Positions 8,385 to 16,062 of a DNA stretch of 64,000 nucleotides are shown in pieces. The position numbers and the translations under genes are program-made. Below the pieces are notes generated by a model. It worked only from the letters and a program-made list of their open reading frames with translations. It was not told the DNA's origin and made no database searches. Within the stretch, counting starts at the first letter, position 1. Every line of letters begins with the position of its first letter. The DNA is from Chryseolinea sp. H1M3-3 (lineage in GTDB: Bacteria > Bacteroidota > Bacteroidia > Cytophagales > Cyclobacteriaceae): assembly GCF_029360725.1 (NCBI RefSeq), contig NZ_JARKMY010000001.1:558001-622000 (forward strand). Reading direction: 5' to 3'.

Positions 8385-9149
8385 ATGGAAACGCAAAACA
8401 GCAGTAATAAAAATCTTGAACCAATCAAAGACGAAAACCGGTTTAACCGCGGACGTGCTCTGGGAGGTTTAATTGTCGTGATCGTGGGTGTGGTGCTACT
8501 TGCGAGACAAGTCGGCGTAGACTTTCCCTATTGGTTTTTTTCATGGCCTATGTTGTTGATCGCCATAGGCATTTACGTTGGTTTCCGCCATTCATTCAGG
8601 AATCCAGGCTGGATAATACCTGTGGCTATTGGAACGCTCTTCTTATTGGAGGATATTATTCCGGAACTCGAAATAAAACCGTTCATCTGGCCGATCATCA
8701 TCATCAGCATTGGACTCGTAATGATCTTCCGTCCTCGCGGACGAAATCGTGGTGCTGAATACTGGAAACAACGGTACAACCACGGGCCAACCTCCGAATC
8801 ACTTGCAGATAATGCATTCGAAACCGTTACTATTTTCGGTGGAGACAAAAAACAAATAATTTCTAAGGATTTTAAAGGTGGAGAGAGTGTCTGTTTTTTT
8901 GGAGGAGTTGAAATTAATTTAACGCAAGCCGACATTAATGGAAGGGCAGAGATAGAAGTTGTCCAATGTTTTGGTGGCACAAAAATTATCGTCCCGCCAC
9001 ACTGGAAAGTTCAGTCCGATGAATTGGTATGCGTCTTTGGTAGTCTTGAAGATAAACGTCAGGTAGCCGGCAGCGTAGTCGACCCAACCAAAATCCTGGT
9101 ATTGAAAGGAACTTGCATGTTTGGTGGAATCGACCTTAGAAGTTTTTAG
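8385..9149 (+). CDS. LiaF-like membrane protein (LiaI/LiaF-type TM domain plus C-terminal beta domain)
   Basis: The 254-residue protein has about 25 polar residues and then four membrane segments (roughly 26-46, 50-70, 74-92 and 97-115). It ends in a cytoplasmic beta-rich domain with repeated F-GG motifs (TIFGGDKK, CFFGGVEIN, CFGGTKI, CMFGGIDL). That C-terminal pattern is typical of LiaF/DUF2154-type cell-envelope stress proteins. It lies just upstream of a DUF4288 gene and a LytS/LytR-type pair in the same direction, so it may act as a membrane modulator of that two-component system, as LiaF does in Firmicutes. That function is inferred from similarity and order. Confidence 0.8.
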   Translation: METQNSSNKNLEPIKDENRFNRGRALGGLIVVIVGVVLLARQVGVDFPYWFFSWPMLLIAIGIYVGFRHSFRNPGWIIPVAIGTLFLLEDIIPELEIKPFIWPIIIISIGLVMIFRPRGRNRGAEYWKQRYNHGPTSESLADNAFETVTIFGGDKKQIISKDFKGGESVCFFGGVEINLTQADINGRAEIEVVQCFGGTKIIVPPHWKVQSDELVCVFGSLEDKRQVAGSVVDPTKILVLKGTCMFGGIDLRSF

Positions 9150-9187
9150 GTATGTATATCGTATTAATTTTCATTCAGATTTTTCTT

Positions 9188-9529
9188 ATGAATTGGTACA
9201 TCACAAAAATAGTATTCAACATCACAGCAGAGAATAACACCAACCAATTTGACGAGCAATTGCGACTGGTGAATGCTAAAAACAAAGAAGAAGCTTTTTT
9301 GAAAGCACGTGCGATTGGTCTCCGGGAGGAAGATACTTTTTACAATGACAACATGAGAGAAGTGAAATGGGAGTTTGTAAATGTATCCGAAATTATTCCG
9401 GTTCAAAAGCTGGAAGACGGTACAGAATTATATTCACGGATCCATGAAACTGATGAGGCTGCAAAGTATATTCACTTTGTTCATCAGAAAGCCATTGCCC
9501 TTCGTAAAAATTCAATGTTACTCTATTAA
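9188..9529 (+). CDS. DUF4288 domain protein
   Basis: A small soluble protein of 113 residues with the DUF4288 pattern: MNWYITKIVFNI at the start, QFDEQLRLVNAKNKEEAFLKA, then WEFVNVSEI and a C-terminal helix. The family has no known activity. I chose ATG 9188 because homologues begin with MNWY; an ATG at 9152 in the same frame would add twelve hydrophobic residues and sits two bases after the previous stop. It is sandwiched between the LiaF-like gene and the LytS-type kinase (3 bases before it), so the four genes look like one operon. Confidence 0.75.
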   Translation: MNWYITKIVFNITAENNTNQFDEQLRLVNAKNKEEAFLKARAIGLREEDTFYNDNMREVKWEFVNVSEIIPVQKLEDGTELYSRIHETDEAAKYIHFVHQKAIALRKNSMLLY

Positions 9530-9532
9530 TAC

Positions 9533-10576
9533 ATGCTAACGTCAGGAGTCCGGAATTTTTCTGTGCGATACCTTGTCCTGATCTACCTTGGATGGTGGCT
9601 CATTTGGATGATTCTTCAGACACTCGTGTTATACAATGCCGAACTCCTGCCGCTAGACGTTGCTATAAAGGATGCTGCAATCACTTCCGTCATCCTGGCA
9701 CTCGCAGGTTACATCATGATCATGAGCATGCGTTACTATCGGCCCCGGCAACTTTCACAACTGACCTGGAGCATTGCACTTGCTATTGGATGTGTCTTTC
9801 TGATTCGCTGGACTGCCATTCTTTTGTTAGGAGAAGAATCAGACTACGCCATATTTTTTGAAAAGTCAATGGTACTGCGGGGTCTGTTCTCCTGGCTTAT
9901 GATCAGTATCGTTACCGTTATAACCTGGGTATACTTCTATTTGCAGGAACAGCAAGAAATTGAGAACAGAAAGGTGAATACAGAGAAGCTTGCGCGCGAG
10001 GCTGAGTTATCTTCGTTAAGGCAACAACTTCAACCCCACTTTTTATTCAACAGCCTGAATTCCATTAGTGCGTTGGTCGGAACCAAGCCGGAAGAAGCCC
10101 GAAAGATGATTCAACAACTTTCTGATTTCTTGCGTGGCACAATCAAGAAAGACGATCAGCAATTAGTGTCGCTGGAAGAAGAACTTAAGCATCTGCACCT
10201 TTATCTTGAAATTGAAAAAGTAAGATTTGGTCACCGGCTAAGAACTGAAATTGAGCAACAGGATGAAACAAAAAAAATGGTGTTGCCCTCCTTATTGCTA
10301 CAGCCTTTGGTGGAGAATGCTATCAAATTCGGTTTGTATGATACCATCGGCGAAATTACCATTCGGCTCCAAGCAACTGTCTTGGATAATTACCTTCATG
10401 TTCGCGTCCAAAATCCATTTGACCCTGAAACGGCACAGCCAAAACCAGGGACAGGCTTCGGGCTAAATTCCATACAACGGAGACTTTACTTGCTGTACGG
10501 ACGAAACGACCTAATAAGTACACACCAGAACGTTAACATTTTTACAACAGAACTTAAAATACCTCAACCTGCATGA
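9533..10576 (+). CDS. LytS/YehU-type sensor histidine kinase
   Basis: This 347-residue membrane kinase belongs to the His_kinase (LytS/YehU) group. Four membrane segments fill residues 10-140 with almost no extracytoplasmic domain, followed by a coiled coil. The H-box is LQPHFLFNSLNSISAL with His169, and the ATP-binding domain has PSLLLQPLVENAIKFG and GTGFGLNSIQRRL. It overlaps the next gene by ATGA (10573-10576), so kinase and regulator are translationally coupled. With so little sensory domain, its input may come from the LiaF-like protein encoded upstream. Confidence 0.92.
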   Translation: MLTSGVRNFSVRYLVLIYLGWWLIWMILQTLVLYNAELLPLDVAIKDAAITSVILALAGYIMIMSMRYYRPRQLSQLTWSIALAIGCVFLIRWTAILLLGEESDYAIFFEKSMVLRGLFSWLMISIVTVITWVYFYLQEQQEIENRKVNTEKLAREAELSSLRQQLQPHFLFNSLNSISALVGTKPEEARKMIQQLSDFLRGTIKKDDQQLVSLEEELKHLHLYLEIEKVRFGHRLRTEIEQQDETKKMVLPSLLLQPLVENAIKFGLYDTIGEITIRLQATVLDNYLHVRVQNPFDPETAQPKPGTGFGLNSIQRRLYLLYGRNDLISTHQNVNIFTTELKIPQPA

Positions 10577-11316
10577 TTAAGGTTATTCTTATCGACGATG
10601 AACCGCTTGCACAAAGCATTGTCACTGAGTATCTGCAAGGCTATCCGCAATTTGAAATTGTACAATGTTGCAATGACGGTTTCGCGGGTGTGAAAGCCAT
10701 TGCGCAGCATAAGCCTGATCTGATTTTCTTAGACATCCAGATGCCAAAGATCAACGGTTTTGAAATGTTGGAATTGATTGAACAACCACCTTCGGTCATT
10801 TTTACTACTGCCTTTGATGAATACGCAATTAAAGCATTCGAGTCGCATGCTATTGATTATTTGTTAAAGCCATTTAGTAAAGAACGTTTTGATAAGGCGA
10901 TCCAGAAATGGCTGCAGATGCGAAATCAAGTCCAGGTAAAACCGACTCATACCGCCTTGATAAACGAGGAAATCCGGCAGCCCGAAGAGCGAAATCGTAT
11001 TGTGATAAAAGAAGGAAGCAATATCAAGATCATTCCTGTCCATGACATTCAGTACATTGAAGCATACGACGATTATGTAAAGATCTTCACACAAAAAGAG
11101 ATGTTTCTTAAAAAAAAGACGATGAGTTTTTACGAACAAACTTTAAATCCTGCACAATTTGTGCGAGTTCATCGATCATATATCATTGCTCTACAACAAC
11201 TCACCAAAATTGAACCGCTTGAAAAAGATACCCATATCGCCCTGTTGAAAAGCGGTGCAAAAATTCCTTTAAGCAAAAGCGGTTATCTTAAACTGAAATC
11301 AGTTTTAGGCATTTGA
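10573..11316 (+). CDS. LytTR-family response regulator
   Basis: The 247-residue regulator has a receiver domain (acidic Asp8-Asp9, phosphoacceptor Asp54 in [14 protein letters not shown], and [11 protein letters not shown]) and a C-terminal LytTR DNA-binding domain. The LytTR part shows [26 protein letters not shown] and [12 protein letters not shown]. It is the partner of the overlapping LytS-type kinase. Its stop codon lies 12 bases inside the convergent MFS gene. Targets cannot be read from the sequence; an effect on its own operon with the LiaF-like gene is likely. Confidence 0.93.
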   Translation: MIKVILIDDEPLAQSIVTEYLQGYPQFEIVQCCNDGFAGVKAIAQHKPDLIFLDIQMPKINGFEMLELIEQPPSVIFTTAFDEYAIKAFESHAIDYLLKPFSKERFDKAIQKWLQMRNQVQVKPTHTALINEEIRQPEERNRIVIKEGSNIKIIPVHDIQYIEAYDDYVKIFTQKEMFLKKKTMSFYEQTLNPAQFVRVHRSYIIALQQLTKIEPLEKDTHIALLKSGAKIPLSKSGYLKLKSVLGI

Positions 11317-12531
11317 CTCCCGTACAATTTTCTTCTTCAAACTCAAACGCGCTAGAAAAGCACTGATGATGGTTAGTATTGAACCCGCGATCATGGCAGC
11401 GCCTGGAAAATAAATTTCCGCTCCAGGTTCTGAAAAATGATAAAACAACCAAGTCATCAGTAACGGTCCAACGATGCTCGTAAGACTAATAAGGCTGGTT
11501 AACGCACCCTGCAGTTCTCCCTGTTGATTCGCAGGAACCTGGCTCGACATGATACCCTGCAGCGATGGACCCGCCATACCACCCAGACAGTATGGAATCA
11601 AAAATGCGAACATCATCCATCCTTGTGTAGCAATTCCAAAAAGCAAAAAGCCAATAGCATATAAAGTAAGTCCGACATACACGCTGCGTTCCTGTCCGAG
11701 TTTAGGAATGATAAATCTAATTAACCATCCCTGAACAATAGCTACCATCAACCCTACAAACGCGAGGGAATACCCTACCATGTCTACATCCCAGTTGTAC
11801 TTCTCGATAGTATAATATGACCACGTGCTTTGCACGGCATGCCCTGCGACGTAAATCAGGATGATAGATGCCACAAGCCCCAGAATTACTTTGTAACGCA
11901 GAAAAAATCTCAACGATCCAACGGGATTGGCACGCTTCCATTCAAACTTTCTCCTGTTTTCCCGGGAAAGCGATTCCGGCAAAATAAAGTAACCATATAA
12001 CCAATTGATAAAAGTTAGTATAGCGGCGGCGGTGAAAGGAGCGCGGAGACCGTAGTTGGCAATAACACCACCCAGCGCAGGTCCGATAATAAAACCCAAA
12101 CCAAATGCTGCTCCGATCATTCCAAAATTCTGAGCTCTTTTTTCCGGGGTACTTACATCAGCAATATAGGCTGAGGCTGTAGTGAAACTCGCGCCCATAA
12201 TCCCGGCAATCGTGCGCCCAACAAATAACCAAATGATTGTGGGAGCAAAAGCTGTTAACAGATAGTCTACACCAAAACCAAACAATGAAATTAATAATAC
12301 TGGCCGGCGTCCGTATTGATCGCTAAGATTTCCTAACACAGGGGAAAAAATAAATTGCATGATAGAAAAAGATGCCACCAACCATCCGCCATATGCCGCG
12401 GCTTCAGGGATCGTGACGTGTCCCAGTTCACTGATAAGATTCGGGACCACCGGAATAATAATTCCGAACCCAATCACATCAATCAACAACGTGACGAAAA
12501 TAAAACCTAACGCTGCGTTTCTGTTGGACAT
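11305..12531 (-). CDS. TetA-type MFS efflux transporter
   Basis: This 408-residue protein has twelve hydrophobic segments and the marks of the TCR/Tet drug:H+ antiporter group. These are an N-terminal [19 protein letters not shown], the loop 2-3 motif [14 protein letters not shown], and [15 protein letters not shown] in helix 5. Substrates of Bacteroidota members are mostly unknown, so tetracycline resistance should not be assumed. It is convergent with the LytTR gene (12-base overlap) and 32 bases downstream of the YigZ gene, with which it may be co-transcribed. Confidence 0.9.
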   Translation of the reverse strand: MSNRNAALGFIFVTLLIDVIGFGIIIPVVPNLISELGHVTIPEAAAYGGWLVASFSIMQFIFSPVLGNLSDQYGRRPVLLISLFGFGVDYLLTAFAPTIIWLFVGRTIAGIMGASFTTASAYIADVSTPEKRAQNFGMIGAAFGLGFIIGPALGGVIANYGLRAPFTAAAILTFINWLYGYFILPESLSRENRRKFEWKRANPVGSLRFFLRYKVILGLVASIILIYVAGHAVQSTWSYYTIEKYNWDVDMVGYSLAFVGLMVAIVQGWLIRFIIPKLGQERSVYVGLTLYAIGFLLFGIATQGWMMFAFLIPYCLGGMAGPSLQGIMSSQVPANQQGELQGALTSLISLTSIVGPLLMTWLFYHFSEPGAEIYFPGAAMIAGSILTIISAFLARLSLKKKIVRESNA

Positions 12532-12563
12532 AAGAGCGCAAATTAAACCTTAATAGCGGATCG

Positions 12564-13193
12564 TTACAAATTATTGTTTTCCGAATATGTCCATTTTATT
12601 GCTTTACCCATTGCCTTCATCAACGAAAGCCTTGATAGTAAATTTTCTTTCTGTTTTGAGGGGACATTAAGTTTTATACTACAGCCTTCATCAAATTTTT
12701 GTTCAATAATTTTTAAGTCCAGCTCTTTGATCGTTCGCATTACGTCCGCTGTCAGAAGGTAATCAAAGCTTACGATGACTTCTTCCGTTACATCTTTTTC
12801 GATGATAGTGGCTTTGGCCAGTGCGTCTTCTGCAGCAGCTTTATAAGCGCCGATCAACCCTCCCACGCCCAATTTTACGCCACCAAAATACCGAACCACC
12901 ACTACCAAAATGTTGGTTACTCCTTTTGATCGAATTTGCCCGAGAATGGGATCACCTGCCGAATGGTTGGGTTCTCCATCATCAAAGGCGCGGAAATGTT
13001 TTCTTTCCGGACCGAGCATCCAGGCAAAACAATGGTGCCGTGCATCAAAATATTCTTTCTTTAGCTGTTCGATCTTTTGTTTTACTTCCGCTTCCGAATT
13101 CACGGGGTAGGCGAAACCCAGAAACTTACTGCCTTTTTCCTTATAAATTCCTTCTGTCGGCTGTTGTATGGTTGTATAAGTAAAGACAGACAT
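12564..13193 (-). CDS. YigZ/IMPACT family protein
   Basis: A 209-residue cytoplasmic protein of the YigZ (IMPACT/UPF0029) family. The N-terminal domain has KEKGSKFLGFAYPV, the ARHHCFAW segment, DDGEPNHSAGDPIL and VVRYFGGVKLGVGGLIGAY, followed by a C-terminal ferredoxin-like domain (DUF1949). The family is linked to ribosome/translation control in eukaryotes, but the bacterial role is unclear. I start at ATG 13193 (MSVFTYTTI); the open frame continues upstream for 20 hydrophobic residues that are not family-like. Confidence 0.9.
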   Translation of the reverse strand: MSVFTYTTIQQPTEGIYKEKGSKFLGFAYPVNSEAEVKQKIEQLKKEYFDARHHCFAWMLGPERKHFRAFDDGEPNHSAGDPILGQIRSKGVTNILVVVVRYFGGVKLGVGGLIGAYKAAAEDALAKATIIEKDVTEEVIVSFDYLLTADVMRTIKELDLKIIEQKFDEGCSIKLNVPSKQKENLLSRLSLMKAMGKAIKWTYSENNNL

Positions 13194-13362
13194 GAAACCC
13201 GAAACTGTTTTTTGCGTCAAAATAAAGAGAAATAAAAAAACACAGCCATGCAACCTTGATTTCTTTCGATAGTCTATTAGAAATATTAACTTAATGAGCC
13301 TAGCCTCCTTAAGAAAGGAATAACATTAATCCACCAAACGGATTCTTTTAATACAATCTTCG

Positions 13363-13391
13363 ACACTTAGAAACTTCAACACCTCAACACT
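13363..13391 (+). repeat. Leader repeat copy A (ACTTCAACAC family)
   Basis: This 29-base segment ends six bases before the ATG at 13398. It matches the segment at 32729-32756 (read on the minus strand) with one base deleted and one substitution. Both contain ACACTTAGAA followed by CTTCAACACNTCAACACT. Shorter relatives lie at 47461-47490 and 48441-48480, always on the coding strand just before a start codon. Confidence 0.6.
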
Positions 13392-13397
13392 ATAAAC

Positions 13398-14210
13398 ATG
13401 AAAAAGCAAGCCGTTCTTCTCTCCGTACTTATGTTGTTCGCTATAACATCACAGGCACAGACCAAAGAAACACGCAACGTCGGCACATTTACAAAAATCG
13501 CATTCCGCGTTCCTGGCAAACTATATCTGCGTCAGGGTAGTCCACAGAAAGTTGAGATCCAGGGCAAAAAAGATATCCTCGCGGAAATTGAAACCGACGT
13601 TGAGGGTAGCAGATTAGTAATTGAAAAGGAAGGGAAATGGGATTGGAATTTTGGAGATGATGATGAAATAACCGTTTACATCACCGTAAAAGATATTGAA
13701 GGATTGAGCGTTGGTGGGTCAGGTGATCTAATTGGTGAAACTAAAATCAGGGCTAGTGATATTGATCTCAATGTTAGTGGTTCGGGTAATATGAAGGTGG
13801 AAGTTGAGGCTTCCGGGGATATTGAAGGCGATGTGTCAGGCTCGGGAAATATTGACCTCCGAGGAAAATGCACTAATTTTAATAGTGATGTAAGCGGATC
13901 CGGCAAAGTGATTTTGGCTTTACAAGCTTCTGGCAGCGCTTCGTTCGGCGTTTCTGGATCTGGTAAAATTGAAGCAAGTGGTTCTGCCTCGCGTGTCAAG
14001 ACTTCTATTAGCGGTTCCGGCAAAGTACTGGCTGCCAATCTTGAGACAAATAGTTGTGAAGTTCGAATCACAGGCTCAGGGGATGTTGAAATTAATGTGA
14101 AGGACGAACTGGATGCAAATATCACCGGTAGCGGAAGCGTTCGTTACAAAGGTAATCCGAGTAAGGTAAACAGTCATGCGGCAGGCAGTGGAAGTGTCCG
14201 CAAATTATAG
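13398..14210 (+). CDS. Secreted head-GIN domain protein (DUF2807)
   Basis: The 270-residue protein begins with a signal peptide (cleavage expected after TSQAQ, about residue 21). It then has a DUF2807 head-GIN region (FTKIAFRVPGKLYLRQG) and a long right-handed beta-helix-like part. In this part the motif GSG (VSGSGNI, GSGKVI, ITGSGDVEIN) returns about every 20 residues, at least nine times. Such proteins are periplasmic or outer-membrane associated and have no assigned activity. The gene stands alone, with a terminator hairpin from 14262. A leader repeat lies directly before its start. Confidence 0.88.
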   Translation: MKKQAVLLSVLMLFAITSQAQTKETRNVGTFTKIAFRVPGKLYLRQGSPQKVEIQGKKDILAEIETDVEGSRLVIEKEGKWDWNFGDDDEITVYITVKDIEGLSVGGSGDLIGETKIRASDIDLNVSGSGNMKVEVEASGDIEGDVSGSGNIDLRGKCTNFNSDVSGSGKVILALQASGSASFGVSGSGKIEASGSASRVKTSISGSGKVLAANLETNSCEVRITGSGDVEINVKDELDANITGSGSVRYKGNPSKVNSHAAGSGSVRKL

Positions 14211-14261
14211 TCTGGAAAAATTGTAGCACACAAAAGGAAAAAACATTTTTCACTTGTTAAT

Positions 14262-14299
14262 AAGTCGTCTGATCACATAAGTGACAGGCGACTTTTTTT
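14262..14299 (+). terminator. Terminator hairpin abutting the mgtC-like start codon (possible attenuator)
   Basis: AAGTCGTCTG (14262-14271) pairs with CAGGCGACTT (14285-14294, one G-U). The stem continues as TCAC/GTGA around an ATAA loop after one bulged A, and TTTTT follows to 14299. The ATG of the next gene is at 14300, so the T tract touches the start codon. It ends the head-GIN transcript and could also attenuate the mgtC-like gene. Confidence 0.75.
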
Positions 14300-14932
14300 A
14301 TGGAAATACATTTTGAAACTGCACTTCAACTTCTTATCTCATTTGTAATTGGTACTGCCATCGGACTCGAGCGCGAATATCGCAGCAAGGCAGCAGGCCT
14401 TAGAACGATGATTATGATATGCATTGGCTCGACAGTTTTTACTGAAATTTCTATTTCTATCGGAGAATCCTCCCCCGACAGGATTGCCTCAAATATCATT
14501 ACCGGAATAGGTTTCCTTGGCGCAGGTGTAATTTTTAAAGACGGACTCAGCATCAATGGGATTACAACAGCAACTACCATTTGGATAGCTGCTGCGCTGG
14601 GTATGGCCGTTGGCGCAGGTGAATATTTTATCGCGTTAGCAGGATCTGTCGTCGTCTTAATTGTGTTATCATTATTTGAACATTTTCAACGAATCATTGT
14701 AAGAACTCATCAGGCAAGATCTTACAAGATTACTTTTGAAGAAGATGAAACATTTGTATCACTACTTGAAGCAGAAATAAGCAAACTAAAACTTCGCTTT
14801 CATAAGGCACGCGATATCAAAAACGAAAACGATTATACGGTGGTGTATGAAATTTTCGGAGGTGAAAAAAAACTTGAAACCTTCAATTTAATTTTGAAGG
14901 CGATGCCTCAAGTAAAGTCCTATGAATACTAG
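14300..14932 (+). CDS. MgtC/SapB family membrane protein
   Basis: A 210-residue protein with the MgtC fold. Four or five membrane helices include IGTAIGLEREYRSKAAGLRT and CIGSTVF, and the GIGFLGAGVIFKDG signature is present with TTATTIWIAAALG. A soluble ACT-like C-terminal domain begins near residue 140. MgtC proteins help cells cope with low magnesium or acid stress and can inhibit F1Fo-ATPase; that is family knowledge, not visible here. An in-frame TGA at 14282-14284 prevents a longer N-terminus, so ATG 14300 is fixed. The start lies directly behind a terminator hairpin. Confidence 0.92.
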   Translation: MEIHFETALQLLISFVIGTAIGLEREYRSKAAGLRTMIMICIGSTVFTEISISIGESSPDRIASNIITGIGFLGAGVIFKDGLSINGITTATTIWIAAALGMAVGAGEYFIALAGSVVVLIVLSLFEHFQRIIVRTHQARSYKITFEEDETFVSLLEAEISKLKLRFHKARDIKNENDYTVVYEIFGGEKKLETFNLILKAMPQVKSYEY

Positions 14933-14952
14933 TCGTACTCCCCATTCGATCA

Positions 14953-15012
14953 GATATGTTGAGCGCGCGCCAAGCTATATTCAATCCGTGCATGGTAATG
15001 GCTCAACATATC
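14953..15012. repeat. Inverted repeat between convergent genes
   Basis: GATATGTTGAGC (14953-14964) and GCTCAACATATC (15001-15012) are perfect 12-bp complements separated by 36 bases. They lie between the mgtC-like gene and the convergent GH43 gene. No T tract follows on either strand, so a terminator role is uncertain. Confidence 0.5.
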
Positions 15013-15022
15013 GATATAGAAA

Positions 15023-16003
15023 TCATTTATTGAATGACGAAACGGGCCAGCCGTCCACCCATTCCAGTTTTTCGATTATCAGTTTTGGTTTACCCTCCTC
15101 CTTCGCATCATATGCGTGAAATACCAGGTAATCCGTTCCATCAAAACTGTAAACTGCATTATGCCCAACGCCCGGCCAAGACGCATTGCCTAAGACTACA
15201 ATACTACCCCCACCTTGATCCATTCGCATCCCAGCTTTATCCAGGTAAGGTCCTTGAAGTTTCACACTACGGCCAACCACTACTTTATAATTACTTTGTA
15301 AGCCACGGCAACAAAAATCAAACGAGACAAAGAGGTAATAATAATTTCCTTTCTTAAAAATAAATGGTGCTTCTACAGCAGCTTCGCCGGCATCATAGTC
15401 ATCTGTTTTAAAATCACGGGCTCGTTTTGAAATGGTATGCCACTCCTGTGGCTCTGCGATTTCCCGCAGGTTTTCATTTAGCCTCACTAATTTCATTCCG
15501 CTCCAAAAAGATCCAAAGGTTAGCCATGGTTTCTGTTCTTCATCAAAGACAAGGTTTGGATCAATAGCATTCCACAAGTCGCGGCCTGGAACAGATTGTA
15601 CGATTTTGCCATGATCAATCCATTGAAACTCAGGCGATGTTGCATCTAATGATTTGTTGGTTGCGAGGCCAATGCACGAAGTATTTTTGCCAAATGCAGA
15701 AACTGAGTAGTAGAGATAATATTGACCGTCGTGGTAGGAGATGTCAGGAGCCCAAATATGACCTTTAAACTCTGGAATTGTTTTGATCGCCCACGAAGGC
15801 GGCATGTCAAATACGGGTTTTTCCTTTTGCCAATGCTTCATATCCGGGGAGGAAAAAACAGAAATGCCCATACCCGTGCAAAACAAGTAATAAACATTTT
15901 TATCCTTTATCATGACTGGGTCATGTACACGAATATCTTGTGCCATTACCTCTACCGTTAGGAGATAAAGGAGACAGCTTATTACTAAGGGATTTCGTTT
16001 CAT
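15023..16003 (-). CDS. GH43 arabinanase/arabinosidase (periplasmic)
   Basis: The 326-residue enzyme has a signal peptide (MKRNPLVISC to about residue 21, VMAQ) and a single five-bladed GH43 domain that fills the rest. The catalytic set can be placed: general base Asp28 in RVHDPVMI, pKa-modulating Asp148 in NAIDPNLVF, and general acid Glu211 in AVEAPFIF. The segment HIWAPDISYHDGQYYLYYS is typical of arabinan endo-1,5-alpha-L-arabinosidases. It is the most distal gene of the arabinan locus, 59 bases after the GH51 gene. It likely cuts alpha-1,5-arabino-oligosaccharides inside the periplasm. Confidence 0.9.
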   Translation of the reverse strand: MKRNPLVISCLLYLLTVEVMAQDIRVHDPVMIKDKNVYYLFCTGMGISVFSSPDMKHWQKEKPVFDMPPSWAIKTIPEFKGHIWAPDISYHDGQYYLYYSVSAFGKNTSCIGLATNKSLDATSPEFQWIDHGKIVQSVPGRDLWNAIDPNLVFDEEQKPWLTFGSFWSGMKLVRLNENLREIAEPQEWHTISKRARDFKTDDYDAGEAAVEAPFIFKKGNYYYLFVSFDFCCRGLQSNYKVVVGRSVKLQGPYLDKAGMRMDQGGGSIVVLGNASWPGVGHNAVYSFDGTDYLVFHAYDAKEEGKPKLIIEKLEWVDGWPVSSFNK

Positions 16004-16062
16004 GACTTTATCTTGTAAAAATTTCTGAAAAGTTTGGAGCTCCCCGAAGCAGAAATCGAATC

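Noticed and set aside
11305-12531. Tetracycline-resistance determinant
   Set aside because: The protein belongs to the Tet-type MFS group, but chromosomal Bacteroidota members usually are not resistance genes, and there are no mobile elements or TetR nearby.
14941-15012. Insertion-sequence end
   Set aside because: The inverted repeat is isolated, without transposase or target-site duplication.
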